A DNA stretch of 64,000 bases from Methanospirillum hungatei JF-1 (GTDB lineage: Archaea; Halobacteriota; Methanomicrobia; Methanomicrobiales; Methanospirillaceae), in the NCBI RefSeq assembly GCF_000013445.1, contig NC_007796.1, positions 3,322,936 through 3,386,935 on the forward strand. Reading direction: 5' to 3'. Positions 9,474-18,759 of the stretch are shown here, one piece after another; the first letter of the stretch is position 1, and every line of letters starts with the position of its first letter. The notes under the pieces are model-generated. The model saw only the letters and a list, made by a program, of their open reading frames with translations. It was not told where the DNA came from and searched no databases. Position numbers and translations under genes: made by a program.

Positions 9474-9701
9474 ATGACTAAAAGACCTATGGATATTTTA
9501 GATCAGGTCCTGAATCGCCAACCAGTACTGATATCCCTTAAAGGGGGCAGAGAAATCAAAGGAGTTCTCCAGGGATACGACGTCCACATGAACCTTGTGC
9601 TCGATAAAGCCGAGGAGATCGTGCAAGGACAGGCACAGAGTATCGGTACCCTGATTATTCGCGGCGATAATGTAATCTACATCTCCCCGAATCCCCAATA
9701 A
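9474..9701 (+). CDS. lsm: LSm (Sm-like archaeal) RNA-binding protein
   Basis: 75 residues from ATG 9474, the normal length for an archaeal LSm protein. The Sm1 motif (VLISLKGGREIKGVLQGYDVHMNLVL, residues about 18-43) and Sm2 motif (GTLIIRGDNVIYIS, residues about 58-71) are both clear. Archaeal LSm proteins form heptameric rings that bind U-rich RNA and associate with RNase P and other RNAs. A GTG five codons upstream is in frame but less likely. It is followed 13 bp later by rpl37e, the usual archaeal pair. Confidence 0.95.
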   Translation: MTKRPMDILDQVLNRQPVLISLKGGREIKGVLQGYDVHMNLVLDKAEEIVQGQAQSIGTLIIRGDNVIYISPNPQ

Positions 9702-9714
9702 GGAGGCAGAATAA

Positions 9715-9897
9715 ATGTCAAAAGGAACACCATCACGAGGTAAACGACAGACTCAGACTCACCTGACATGCAGAAGATGCGGTCGGATGTCCTATCACAA
9801 GCGTCATAAAATCTGCTCATCATGTGGATTTGGTCGCTCTACCCGCATGCGTTCTTACGGCTGGATCACCAAGCGGCCGAAAGTTGCAACCCATTAA
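9715..9897 (+). CDS. rpl37e: Ribosomal protein L37e
   Basis: 60 residues, highly basic, with a zinc-ribbon (CRRCG near residue 19 and CSSCG near residue 34) and the family ending [10 protein letters not shown]. It is a component of the large ribosomal subunit and binds rRNA. A strong ribosome-binding site (aaggaggc) sits just after the LSm stop. The stop is only two bases before the purF start, so purF is probably coupled to it. Confidence 0.97.
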   Translation: MSKGTPSRGKRQTQTHLTCRRCGRMSYHKRHKICSSCGFGRSTRMRSYGWITKRPKVATH

Positions 9898-9899
9898 TC

Positions 9900-11711
9900 A
9901 TGTGCGGGATCGTTGGCATCACTAGTTCTGCCGACGTCTCTTTTTCTCTTTATTATGCGTTATATGCTCTCCAGCACCGTGGTCAGGAGAGTGCGGGCAT
10001 TGCCACATTTAACGGTTCAGGCCTGTGTAAACACAAAGGAAACGGTTTAGTCTCTGAAGTATTCAGTGAGCAGATGCTCAGATCGCTGGTCGGGACCGTT
10101 GGAATCGGGCATGTCAGATATCCGACCACCGGCGAGAACCGGCCTGAGAACATTCAGCCATTTTTATTCACATTTCGCGGGCATGTGATCGCACTGGCGC
10201 ATAATGGGAACCTCGTGAATTATCGGGAGCTCAGAGCTCAGTTTGAGGACCGGGGGCAGATCTTCTGGTCCACATCAGATACGGAGATCATCTCCAAGAT
10301 AATTACCGAGTCAATCAGAAAAGGAGGCACCATAGAGGATGCGGTGAAGAAATGCATGGCCTGTCTGAAAGGATCCTACTCAGTGGTGATGCTCTACGAC
10401 GGGGACCTCTATGCATTTCGTGACCCGCATGGTATCCGGCCACTCTGTTTTGGCAGGACAGAATCAGGGTACATGGTTGCATCAGAGAGTGTAGCGATTG
10501 ATGCCCTGAATGGAAAATATGAACGGGATGTGTTCCCGGGTGAGATGATCCATATCTCCGGGGATGAGATCAGGTTTAAACAGATAGCTGTAGCCTCGCG
10601 GAAGGGGCACTGTGTCTTTGAGTTTATCTATTTTGCACGGGCTGATTCCCGTATTGACGGATCTCTTGTGTATGATGTGCGCAGGAAGATCGGGGCGATG
10701 ATATATGAGGAAAACCCGGTTCAGGCAGATGCTGTCTGCACGGTCCCTGATTCGGGGACTGCATATGCGGTCGGTTTTTCTGAGCGGTCCTCTATTCCCT
10801 TCATGGAATGCCTGATTAAAAACCGGTACATGGGGCGGACTTTTATCATGCCGACCCAGGAGAAACGTGAGCGGGCAGTCAGGATAAAACTCAATCCGAT
10901 ACCGGATCATCTCCGTGATCGGTCAATCATCCTGGTCGATGATTCCATTGTCAGAGGAACGACATCACGCCGGATTATTGAGACGATGCGGGATGCCGGG
11001 GCACGGGAGATACATATGAGAATAGGCTCGCCTATCATCAAGGCTCCGTGTTACCTGGGGGTCGACATGCCCACGAGGGCAGAACTTATCGGCAGTGACA
11101 AGGACGTAGATGAAGTCAGGAAAAGTATCACCGCCACCAGTCTTCATTATATATCTATTGAATCCCTGGTACGTGCCATAGGTCTCCCCCGTCATGACCT
11201 GTGTCTTGGATGTCTGACCGGATGTTACCCGGTTGAGATCAGGGATGAGCAGTCTGATGATCGGTGCATTACCATGGTAGACCGGGATGTGCAGACATCC
11301 CTGTTCGAGAGAAAATTTTTTATGCCAGAGAGAAGTCAGGACTGGATAGCGCAGGCGAAATTCGATTTGAAAGCAGCGGTTGATAATTGTAAAGCTGGAA
11401 ATTATGAATGGGCATGTTTTATATCAGAGCAGGCAGCAGAGAAATCCATAAAAGCCTTGTACCAGTATTATGGAGGTGACGCCAGGGGTCATTCTGTCGA
11501 GAAACTATTCATCGGGTTGACAGACTATGTTGAGATCTCTCGAGAGTTACTCTCTGATGCAAAACGACTTGACAGACTTTATATTATCAGCCGATACCCG
11601 GACGGGCTGACATATGGTACACCTCATGAACACTTTACCAAGGAAGATGCACATGTGGCAATCAGCAGTGCAGGAAATATCCTTAGATTCTGTCAGGATA
11701 TTCTGGCTTGA
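9900..11711 (+). CDS. purF: Amidophosphoribosyltransferase fused in frame to a C-terminal HEPN domain
   Basis: 603 residues from ATG 9900. The start MCGIVG exposes the Ntn catalytic cysteine; the glutaminase domain spans about 1-230 and the phosphoribosyltransferase domain, with the PRPP loop ILVDDSIVRGTTS near residue 345, runs to about 465, where CLGCLTGCYP marks the usual PurF end. No stop follows. The frame continues into a HEPN domain (about 475-603: QAKFDLKAAV, FISEQAAEKSIKALY, RGHSVEKL). PurF makes phosphoribosylamine in purine synthesis; HEPN domains of this type pair with MNT nucleotidyltransferases as toxin-antitoxin modules. An internal ATG at 11322 could release the HEPN part alone. 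Whether one or two proteins are made is open. Confidence 0.88.
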   Translation: MCGIVGITSSADVSFSLYYALYALQHRGQESAGIATFNGSGLCKHKGNGLVSEVFSEQMLRSLVGTVGIGHVRYPTTGENRPENIQPFLFTFRGHVIALAHNGNLVNYRELRAQFEDRGQIFWSTSDTEIISKIITESIRKGGTIEDAVKKCMACLKGSYSVVMLYDGDLYAFRDPHGIRPLCFGRTESGYMVASESVAIDALNGKYERDVFPGEMIHISGDEIRFKQIAVASRKGHCVFEFIYFARADSRIDGSLVYDVRRKIGAMIYEENPVQADAVCTVPDSGTAYAVGFSERSSIPFMECLIKNRYMGRTFIMPTQEKRERAVRIKLNPIPDHLRDRSIILVDDSIVRGTTSRRIIETMRDAGAREIHMRIGSPIIKAPCYLGVDMPTRAELIGSDKDVDEVRKSITATSLHYISIESLVRAIGLPRHDLCLGCLTGCYPVEIRDEQSDDRCITMVDRDVQTSLFERKFFMPERSQDWIAQAKFDLKAAVDNCKAGNYEWACFISEQAAEKSIKALYQYYGGDARGHSVEKLFIGLTDYVEISRELLSDAKRLDRLYIISRYPDGLTYGTPHEHFTKEDAHVAISSAGNILRFCQDILA

Positions 11712-12135
11712 TTACCCTCTCATAACAGAAAGATTAAAGGAGATTTTAGAGAAATTTAAGGATTATCCTGAGATCCTTGAAGTCTGGGTGTTTGGCTCTT
11801 TTGCACAATTAAAAGCAGTCCCCGGGAGTGATATCGATCTGCTCCTTGTTATGAAAGAAAGTGAAAAAAGACTCATCGATAGGATAGAAAGGTACCAGGA
11901 TATGTTCTCGGACATGGGAATGAGTGTCGATGTTTTTCCCTACACGATTCAGGAATCTGATCTTCCTTTTGTACAGAATGCAAAACGAACCGGGATATGC
12001 ATTTATAACGTATCAGATGAGCAGGTTGGTACGCAGGGACTTTTATATCTTGAAGACGCTGCGAAAGATATCTTGAAGACGCTGCGAAAGGAAAAAGAAA
12101 ACGTATACGATGACAGTAACTCATTAATTTCGTGA
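11653..12135 (+). CDS. MNT-type nucleotidyltransferase, antitoxin partner of the PurF-linked HEPN domain
   Basis: About 160 residues. The nucleotidyltransferase motif reads GSFAQLKAVPGSDIDLLLV, with the two metal-binding aspartates (DID) intact but the usual Arg of GS.AR replaced by Gln. MNT antitoxins AMPylate or bind HEPN toxins. The gene overlaps the HEPN end by about 59 bp. The ATG at 11653 was chosen because aagga lies 8 bases upstream; a GTG at 11668 is also possible. The 3' end contains a 23-bp tandem duplication that changes the reading frame of the last residues. Confidence 0.78.
   Translation: MWQSAVQEISLDSVRIFWLDYPLITERLKEILEKFKDYPEILEVWVFGSFAQLKAVPGSDIDLLLVMKESEKRLIDRIERYQDMFSDMGMSVDVFPYTIQESDLPFVQNAKRTGICIYNVSDEQVGTQGLLYLEDAAKDILKTLRKEKENVYDDSNSLIS
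12045..12090 (+). repeat. 23-bp perfect tandem duplication in the MNT gene
   Basis: Two identical 23-bp copies (12045-12067 and 12068-12090; begin atatcttgaagac) lie head to tail in the 3' end of the nucleotidyltransferase gene. Because 23 is not a multiple of three, the second copy shifts the frame. With one copy removed the protein would end ...EDAAKGKRKRIR at a TGA at 12108-12110; as it stands it ends 25 bases later with a different tail. Confidence 0.9.
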
Positions 12136-12211
12136 ATGGCATACTGAGTAGAATCAGGCTCTCTATCTGCGAACTATCAAGTGATCTCACTGTGATTTCT
12201 TAGAGAGTACT

Positions 12212-13798
12212 GTGACATATACCATCCTTGTTAGTGACGAACTCGCGGAAGAAGGCATAGAAATTCTTCGCGAACATGCCATGGTGGATGTAAACACCGG
12301 GCTTTCTGAAGATGAACTGGTAGCAACCATTGAGAATTATGACGCGCTGCTTGTCAGGTCAGGCACCCAGGTGACCGAGCGGGTCATTGAGGCAGGCAAG
12401 AGACTCCGGTTTATCGGGCGTGCAGGGGCCGGGGTTGACAATATTGATATGAATGCTGCCACCCGTCGTGGCGTGATAGTTGCCAATGCTCCTGAAGGAA
12501 ATACCCTGGCAGCAACCGAGCATACCATGGCCATGATGCAGTCACTCTGCCGGAATATCCCCCAGGCGAATGCATCCATGCAGGCAGGGGAATGGAAGCG
12601 ATCCAAATTCATGGGTGTTGAACTGAATGAGAAGATCCTCGGGATTGTCGGGCTTGGGCGTATCGGACGAGAGGTTGCAAAACGCGCATCATCATTTAAC
12701 ATGCATATCATTGGATATGACCCATTTATCTCTCCGGATAAAGCAGCGGAGATGGGCATCGAATCGATGTCTCTTGAGGCTCTCTTTACCAAAGCCGACA
12801 TCATCACGGTTCATACCCCACTCATCAAAGAGACCCGGCATATCATCAATGAAAAGTCCATCGCCACGATGAAAGACGGGGTCCGGATTATTAACTGTGC
12901 CCGTGGAGGAATCATTGATGAAGCGGCATTGGCGGCGGCTGTGAAATCCGGAAAGGTAGCCGGGGCTGCTATCGATGTATTTGAAGAAGAGCCGCCAAAA
13001 GACTCTCCGCTCATCGGCATTCCAAATATCATAGTGACCCCCCATCTTGGGGCAAGTACGGTGGAAGCCCAGAAGAATGTGGCAATCTCCATAGCAAAGC
13101 AGTGTCTTGAGGTTCTTGGTGGCGGTGATGCGAAATATGTCGTGAATGCGCCGATCATCCCATCCGAACAACATGAGATCATTGAGCCCTATGCAACCCT
13201 GGGAGAGCGGATAGGCCGGCTCATGATCCAGATCGTTGACGGGCGTGTCCAGAAACTGGAGATGATCTATGGCGGGGATCTTGCTGCCCTTGGGCAGTCC
13301 ACGAAACTTATCACCCATATGGCGATCAAGGGACTGCTCGATCCTATCCTCCGGTTCCCGGTCAATATGGTAAATGCCGCGTACATTGCCAAGGACAGAG
13401 GTATTGCCGTTTCTGAGACAACAACCGGCGAGTCTGCAGGGTATAAAAATCTCCTCACCATGAAGGTAACCACTGATAGTTCTGAACTGGTGATCGCCGG
13501 ATCAGTTCTGTATAAGGGTGGCGCGAGGATAGTGTCAATTGCAGGGTACACCATGGACATGGTCCCCGAAGGAGCGGTTATCATCTCACGGCATCTTGAC
13601 CGTCCGGGAGTTATTGGCAGGGCATCCACCATCCTTGGTGAACATCAGATCAATATTGCCGGCATGCAGGTCGGCAGATTCCAGCCAGGTGAGGAAGCAA
13701 TCATGGTCCTGAATGTTGATGGGGATGTTCCGGAAGAGGTAATGGAAGCGATCCGTGGTATGCCGGGTATCTACTCAGCAAAATTTGCCAGGATCTAA
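12212..13798 (+). CDS. serA: D-3-phosphoglycerate dehydrogenase
   Basis: 528 residues, the length of the long SerA form. The nucleotide-binding motif GIVGLGRIG lies near residue 147, the substrate/catalytic Arg region NCARGGIID near 230 and the catalytic His region TPHLGAST near 279. An intervening ASB domain (about 320-450) and a C-terminal ACT domain (about 455-528, with INIAGMQVGR) follow. It oxidises 3-phosphoglycerate in the first step of serine synthesis, and the ACT domain suggests serine feedback. The start is a GTG at 12212. The gene stands alone, followed by a T-run and the tRNA. Confidence 0.95.
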   Translation: MTYTILVSDELAEEGIEILREHAMVDVNTGLSEDELVATIENYDALLVRSGTQVTERVIEAGKRLRFIGRAGAGVDNIDMNAATRRGVIVANAPEGNTLAATEHTMAMMQSLCRNIPQANASMQAGEWKRSKFMGVELNEKILGIVGLGRIGREVAKRASSFNMHIIGYDPFISPDKAAEMGIESMSLEALFTKADIITVHTPLIKETRHIINEKSIATMKDGVRIINCARGGIIDEAALAAAVKSGKVAGAAIDVFEEEPPKDSPLIGIPNIIVTPHLGASTVEAQKNVAISIAKQCLEVLGGGDAKYVVNAPIIPSEQHEIIEPYATLGERIGRLMIQIVDGRVQKLEMIYGGDLAALGQSTKLITHMAIKGLLDPILRFPVNMVNAAYIAKDRGIAVSETTTGESAGYKNLLTMKVTTDSSELVIAGSVLYKGGARIVSIAGYTMDMVPEGAVIISRHLDRPGVIGRASTILGEHQINIAGMQVGRFQPGEEAIMVLNVDGDVPEEVMEAIRGMPGIYSAKFARI

Positions 13799-13800
13799 TC

Positions 13801-13807
13801 TTTTTTT
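13801..13807 (+). terminator. T7 run after serA
   Basis: Seven consecutive T residues begin three bases after the serA stop; oligo-T tracts are the usual archaeal termination signal. No stable stem precedes it. Confidence 0.45.
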
Positions 13808-13824
13808 CAAGAACAGATCAAAAT

Positions 13825-13832
13825 CTATAAAT
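13825..13832 (+). promoter_or_regulatory. Probable TATA box of the tRNA-Val gene
   Basis: The sequence ctataaat lies 33-41 bases before the mature tRNA 5' end, the spacing expected for an archaeal TATA box serving a short-leader tRNA transcript. Assigned by position and match only. Confidence 0.55.
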
Positions 13833-13865
13833 GGACTGGAAGGCTACATTGTAAGGCACAACCGG

Positions 13866-13939
13866 GGGCTCGTGGTCTAGCTGGTTATGACGTCGCCTTG
13901 ACATGGCGGAGATCCTGAGTTCGAATCTCAGCGAGCCCA
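13866..13939 (+). tRNA. tRNA-Val (GAC anticodon)
   Basis: The 7-bp acceptor stem gggctcg pairs with cgagccc, with discriminator A at 13939. The anticodon loop is ttGACat between tcgcc and ggcgg. The T arm is ctgag-ttcgaat-ctcag. The anticodon GAC reads GUC/GUU valine codons. CCA is not encoded. It marks the boundary between the housekeeping block and the glycan island. A T6 run (13942-13947) follows. Confidence 0.95.
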
Positions 13940-13941
13940 TC

Positions 13942-13947
13942 TTTTTT
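13942..13947 (+). terminator. T6 run after tRNA-Val
   Basis: Six T residues start three bases after the tRNA end, the common archaeal terminator form. Confidence 0.5.
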
Positions 13948-13983
13948 CGATACTTTTATTTAGTTGCAGGAAGAGGGATAACT

Positions 13984-14511
13984 ATGTCTATCAATTTGAG
14001 AATTCTGAAAAGTGTTATCATATTAATTATTTTAGGATTGATCGTGTCATTTGTGCAAGGTGCACTGGTTTCAGGAAGGGAGCCGACTGGAGGTCTGAAT
14101 AAACTGACTATTGATAATTCTCAAGGTGAACTAGATGCATTAGTAGTTCTAACGCAACCAAACTGGCCAAATCCAATCTGCTCCATTTATCTTCCAAAAG
14201 GGGAATCACATACATTTGAGAAGATGAAGCCAGGATTGTATGATATTTATTATATCCTAGGAAAAGGTTGGATATCTACAAAAAAAGCGTTTGCTCAGGA
14301 AATTGAAGTCGGAAAGATTGATCAGCCAATTGAATTAGTATCCGAAGGACATAACACCGTAGAATCTTATAAAATTGTCTGGGATTATGTTCCATACAAC
14401 GATAATGAGTATATTACCGACTTTAATACAGTAACAGTTACCCTGTATCCTGTTCCAAAAGGAAATATTGAATTAGTTCTGATAGAGAGAGAAGATTTTC
14501 CTAAATACTAA
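13984..14511 (+). CDS. Hypothetical secreted or membrane-anchored protein
   Basis: 175 residues from the ATG at 13984, 44 bp after the tRNA. Residues about 9-27 (LKSVIILIILGLIVSFVQG) form a signal peptide or anchor; no lipobox cysteine follows. The remainder is soluble and beta-rich in pattern, with a GLYDIYYILG segment that recalls carboxypeptidase-regulatory or DUF-type beta sandwiches, but no family is recognised. Base composition is more AT-rich than the housekeeping genes before the tRNA, so it may belong to the accessory region. An upstream in-frame ATG at 13903 lies inside the tRNA and was rejected. Confidence 0.65.
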   Translation: MSINLRILKSVIILIILGLIVSFVQGALVSGREPTGGLNKLTIDNSQGELDALVVLTQPNWPNPICSIYLPKGESHTFEKMKPGLYDIYYILGKGWISTKKAFAQEIEVGKIDQPIELVSEGHNTVESYKIVWDYVPYNDNEYITDFNTVTVTLYPVPKGNIELVLIEREDFPKY

Positions 14512-14955
14512 TTTTTTTAATTTTTAACTTATGACTATATCCTTTTGAGATATCATGTCATTTTTAGTGTATTTTGCAAAGAATGGTAAAGTCAGCCAAT
14601 AGTAAGAAATAGTATCTTGGCCGTATCTATCACCGTCATTAAATTCTCATTACACCGGAGACTATCCAAGAATATGATTTTTTATTTATTTAAGTAAGTA
14701 TATAAGGTCTAATTCGAATTTAGCCACTTATTTATCTCCAATTTAGAGATATTTATGCACTCGATTTCTCGGACAGACTCCTTTAATAATTGACCGGTAA
14801 TAATCTGCATATCGTATCAGAGGTTTACTTTTTTCTTTGGATAGAATATTGCACGAAGATTCATACATTCCAATCATTTCCAATCATTATTTTCCATTAT
14901 TTGATTCTCACATAAAGATAGCTCATTTCATGCTCCTTCACGCAGATGTACTATC
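14512..14955. other. AT-rich intergenic region, no gene seen
   Basis: About 440 bp of AT-rich sequence between the secreted protein and manC. It has several short T and A runs and near-repeats of tccaatcatt (near 14869 and 14880) but no open frame or structured element that can be supported. It probably contains the manC promoter. Confidence 0.6.
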
Positions 14956-16308
14956 GTGAATCAGATATACACCATCATTTTAGCAGGAGGGGTCGGGACC
15001 AGGCTCTGGCCTCTTTCGAGAACCTACTATCCAAAGCAGTTTCTTCAGGTGAATGGTCACTCACTCTTTCAAAAGACGTACCTGAGAGCAGTTGAAAACA
15101 GCAATCCTTCAGATATTTATGTAGTAACGAATGAACTACATCATTTCCTGGTAAAAAATCAGATAAATGAACTCAGATATCCAATTGCAGATGAGCAGAT
15201 CCTGCTCGAACCTTCAGGAAAAAACACCCTCCCGGCAATTGCGTGGGGAGTTACAGAAATCGCGAAGAAAAACCCGGATTCGGTTATCATGGTTTTTCCC
15301 AGCGATCACCTCCTTGGAGCATCAGCCGGTGAGGAGTTGCGTTCAGCAATCCCTTTATGTGAACACTACCTGGTTACATTTGGAATTATTCCTGACAGTC
15401 CGCATACCGGATATGGATACATTGCGCCTGGCAATCCATTGGAGAAAGGATTCCAGGTACACGAGTTTAAAGAGAAACCAGATGAGGATACTGCACGGCA
15501 GTATGTGAAGGATGGATATTTCTGGAACAGCGGGATGTTTCTCTTTTCTGTTCAGGTTTTTATGAATGAACTGATACGATATCAGCCGATTATTGCAGAC
15601 ATTTTTGAAAAGGGGGGTTCCTGGGATGAACTTCCTTCAGTTTCAATAGATTACGGCATTCTCGAACATTCAAATAACGTAGCTGTTGTTCCTCTTTCTT
15701 CCAGTTGGTCCGATCTTGGTAATTTTAATGCATGGTATGAGATATCGGGGAAGGATGCTTGTGACAATTCAGGGAATTGTATGGCCATAGAGTCATATGG
15801 AAATTTTGTGACGACCAAGGACCGGTTTGCAGCCCTTATCGGGATAAAAGACACGATTGTTGTCGAGACTTGTGACGCATTACTTGTCTGCCGGCGCGAC
15901 ATGGCAGAAAGAGTAGGAGACCTGGTTAAGGATCTGAAAAAGCAGGGGAACCCGATTACTGAAATACACCGTCTGGTTTACCGACCCTGGGGGTCCTATC
16001 TTGGGCTTGAAACCGGGCCCGGGTTTCAGATTAAGCGACTGACGGTGAATCCTGGTATGCGCTTATCACTGCAACGACATCATCACCGGAGTGAACACTG
16101 GGTTGTGGTGCATGGGACCGCTGATGTGGAACTTGATGGAAAGCAGCTCTTTGTCAGACCGGGTGAGAGTACGTTTGTCCCTGCGGGAGTTATGCACCGG
16201 CTCGGGAACTCAGGAAAGATTCCCCTTGAGGTGATTGAAGTCCAGATAGGTGAGTATCTTGAAGAGGATGATATCGAGCGGACCGAGGATGACTTTAAAC
16301 GGGTATAA
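14956..16308 (+). CDS. manC: Mannose-1-phosphate guanylyltransferase / mannose-6-phosphate isomerase
   Basis: 450 residues. The N-terminal nucleotidyltransferase has GGVGTRLWPLSR near residue 11 and the sugar-site FKEKPD near residue 173. The C-terminal cupin (about 345-450) has the type II isomerase pattern QRHHHRSEHW and PAGVMHRLGN. The pair makes GDP-mannose from fructose-6-phosphate via mannose phosphates, the donor for N-glycan and surface polysaccharide mannosyl units. The start is a GTG at 14956. It converges with aglB, leaving 3 bp between stops. Confidence 0.93.
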   Translation: MNQIYTIILAGGVGTRLWPLSRTYYPKQFLQVNGHSLFQKTYLRAVENSNPSDIYVVTNELHHFLVKNQINELRYPIADEQILLEPSGKNTLPAIAWGVTEIAKKNPDSVIMVFPSDHLLGASAGEELRSAIPLCEHYLVTFGIIPDSPHTGYGYIAPGNPLEKGFQVHEFKEKPDEDTARQYVKDGYFWNSGMFLFSVQVFMNELIRYQPIIADIFEKGGSWDELPSVSIDYGILEHSNNVAVVPLSSSWSDLGNFNAWYEISGKDACDNSGNCMAIESYGNFVTTKDRFAALIGIKDTIVVETCDALLVCRRDMAERVGDLVKDLKKQGNPITEIHRLVYRPWGSYLGLETGPGFQIKRLTVNPGMRLSLQRHHHRSEHWVVVHGTADVELDGKQLFVRPGESTFVPAGVMHRLGNSGKIPLEVIEVQIGEYLEEDDIERTEDDFKRV

Positions 16309-16311
16309 GGA

Positions 16312-18759
16312 TCAGAGGATCTGATCTTCAGATACCTCAATTGTTTTTCCGGTTTCAATAATCCGGTATGGCCCGGTGGCCCGTACTTCGTATGGGTTGT
16401 TCTGGGTGCTGTATGGGAGAGTGAATGTCCCGTTCATACTTTTTTGCTGCCAGGTGAAGTTCCGTCCCTGATTCGTGGTTATAGGGAGTTCAATGGTTCC
16501 TGTTCCGGGCAGAGTGAATCCTTTCACCCGTTCAAATATTTTCACTTCTTTTATCTGATGGGTTTCATCAGCTGCAACAGTTGTCGGTGATTCATAGATG
16601 AGCCGGTAATGACCAAGGGCCGGGACATCGGTGATGGGTTTGGTGAACTGGATGGAACCGACGATCTGGTTATCGGATGTGGGGAATTTTTGTGCGTCTT
16701 CAGAAGAGATTTGAATGGCATTCGTGATTAATTTAAAGGAGCCTCCGCTCATTGGTGATTGCTCAATGGTCAGGAGTGATCCTCCCTGGCCCGGAGAATA
16801 TGAGCCATCGGAGAGATGTAACTTTACAGCGGTACTTTCGAAATATGGCTGTTTTAAGACGAGAACTGGATCATATCTGCCACCCTGCCCGGACGGTTGA
16901 TAATAGGTCTCCTGGTATTGAGAGATACGATCTCTGCCATATCCCCACAGGGGAAGGGCGGCAAATTTCGAGGTGACGGTAGCAAAGTCTGTGATGATAT
17001 ATTTTGCTTTTACATCATCCGCGTTTAATTCTGCATTCTCTTCCGATTGAGCTGCCAGGAATTGTGCGACCGGAGGGACATTATCCTGGAAGGGTGATGT
17101 TATGGGGATTCTTTGACTAAGGAAGGTTATCCAGTGTCCATAATCCCACCAAGAAAGAACGCCATATGATTTTTCCGGATAGGTGAATTCTGTTTTTTGA
17201 TAGATTTTATGATAATCAACACCTGTATCAGGGGAGATCTGTGAGAGCCTGGTAAGAGAGTCAGCCCAGTCATTTGTCATTGAGATGAGACCGATCTGCT
17301 TATCTGCAACGGTCATGACCGTCTGGACTGAAAATCCGACGATGATAAGCATTAAAATCCCTACCACTGCTATTGCACGATATGGGAGATTCTGATCTTT
17401 CATCTCCAGGTTTTTCTTTGATCGTTTCTCAGGCTGCTCACTCGCTGCAATTTTTGAATATATTGTGCTGAGTGCGATCGCAGAAAATAGCACAATAACT
17501 ATACTTACGTAATATTCATACCGGACATGCATCAGAGTCGCATACATGAGAACGATTCCCCATACAAGAATTGCCATTAAGGCAGGTTGATACGAACGAA
17601 TCAGCCTGATAATACAGATGACAATACCTACTAATGCAAGAAATATGGCAATATTGTAGGAGTACCACGCCCGTACCGGTTCCCACATCTGCATCTCATT
17701 AATATATGATTCAGCATATGAAAAGAAAAAGAAATAGTGGATAGAGTTGTTTATCTGGGCAGCAATATCAGGGGTAAGCATCGCAATGAATGCATATCCC
17801 GCGGCGAATGAGGTCAACACAGTTCCAATATAATGAAACCGCGGTTTCTTTGCGAACAGATGTGCGAAGAGAGTGAGAAATCCCAGTTCAAGAGGGATTG
17901 CCAGAGCTGCCAGAATATGTCCTATCGAATACCTGCTCAAAGAAAACCCATCATGTGTTAATCCAAGAGGGAGATAGAGGACTGTAAATGTAATAAAGAA
18001 GAGGCAGGTATGTAGAAGGAGAATGAAAAGATGATTCCGGTCCCGGAGTACTAATGCATGGATCAGGAAGATAAGGGCGCAGATTGCTGCAAAAAGCACC
18101 ATGGTCTGAATGTTCATAAGACCCAGAAAATATACAATCCCAGCAAAGATGGCAAGGAGGATACTTTTTTTCGTATACCAGGGCTTTTGAATGGTGCTCG
18201 TGGTGAGTAGGAGAGCGACTATGAGGGTGATGAAAAGGGTTGAGAAGAGTGTTTCTGTAATATGATGATCGAGATATCCATAAAAAGAACGATATAATAA
18301 CTCTCCGGAGATGACCGGAAGAAGTATTGCTGCTATCCACCCAGTTTTTTCATCCCCGGATAATTTTCCCAGATACCAGATTATGGGAATGAGAAGGAGA
18401 AATATTAAAGGAGGAACGTATGATGCGACAATCATATTTTCCGGTCTTGACAGGGCACCAACAAGAACACAGACAGATGCACAGAGGAATGGGAAGAGCG
18501 GACCCCAGTCGACATCCTTTCCTGTGGGAAACGCAGTCATGGGATCGAACCAGGCATATCCGGGGTAATTTGCAGATATTTGCTCAATCTGACGCATTGA
18601 GTACCAGGTATCCATGAAAATGAGTTTCTGAACCGGACCATTGCCAAGGAAATCCATGGGTAAAATCCGGAGCCAGAGTCCAAGGAGGGCAGAGGCAATC
18701 ACAAGGAGGAGAAGAAGGTGCGATGAATGTGTATTCAGCCAGTCTTTTGATCTTGTCAT
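16312..18759 (-). CDS. aglB: Oligosaccharyltransferase AglB (STT3 family)
   Basis: 815 residues. The first half (about 15-470) has a dozen or more hydrophobic segments, and the soluble C-terminal half carries the diagnostic SWWDYGHW motif near residue 535. An acidic pair in the first loop (MDTW near residue 48) fits the metal-binding DxD/DxE region of STT3. It transfers a lipid-linked oligosaccharide to Asn of N-X-S/T sequons on the outer face of the membrane, modifying S-layer, archaella and other surface proteins. The start ATG at 18759 precedes a first membrane helix. The neighbours manC and the GT2 protein fit the same pathway. Confidence 0.95.
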   Translation of the reverse strand: MTRSKDWLNTHSSHLLLLLVIASALLGLWLRILPMDFLGNGPVQKLIFMDTWYSMRQIEQISANYPGYAWFDPMTAFPTGKDVDWGPLFPFLCASVCVLVGALSRPENMIVASYVPPLIFLLLIPIIWYLGKLSGDEKTGWIAAILLPVISGELLYRSFYGYLDHHITETLFSTLFITLIVALLLTTSTIQKPWYTKKSILLAIFAGIVYFLGLMNIQTMVLFAAICALIFLIHALVLRDRNHLFILLLHTCLFFITFTVLYLPLGLTHDGFSLSRYSIGHILAALAIPLELGFLTLFAHLFAKKPRFHYIGTVLTSFAAGYAFIAMLTPDIAAQINNSIHYFFFFSYAESYINEMQMWEPVRAWYSYNIAIFLALVGIVICIIRLIRSYQPALMAILVWGIVLMYATLMHVRYEYYVSIVIVLFSAIALSTIYSKIAASEQPEKRSKKNLEMKDQNLPYRAIAVVGILMLIIVGFSVQTVMTVADKQIGLISMTNDWADSLTRLSQISPDTGVDYHKIYQKTEFTYPEKSYGVLSWWDYGHWITFLSQRIPITSPFQDNVPPVAQFLAAQSEENAELNADDVKAKYIITDFATVTSKFAALPLWGYGRDRISQYQETYYQPSGQGGRYDPVLVLKQPYFESTAVKLHLSDGSYSPGQGGSLLTIEQSPMSGGSFKLITNAIQISSEDAQKFPTSDNQIVGSIQFTKPITDVPALGHYRLIYESPTTVAADETHQIKEVKIFERVKGFTLPGTGTIELPITTNQGRNFTWQQKSMNGTFTLPYSTQNNPYEVRATGPYRIIETGKTIEVSEDQIL

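Noticed and set aside
13903-13983. Upstream in-frame ATG for the secreted protein after the tRNA
   Set aside because: It lies inside the tRNA-Val gene and adds 27 residues before a good signal peptide.
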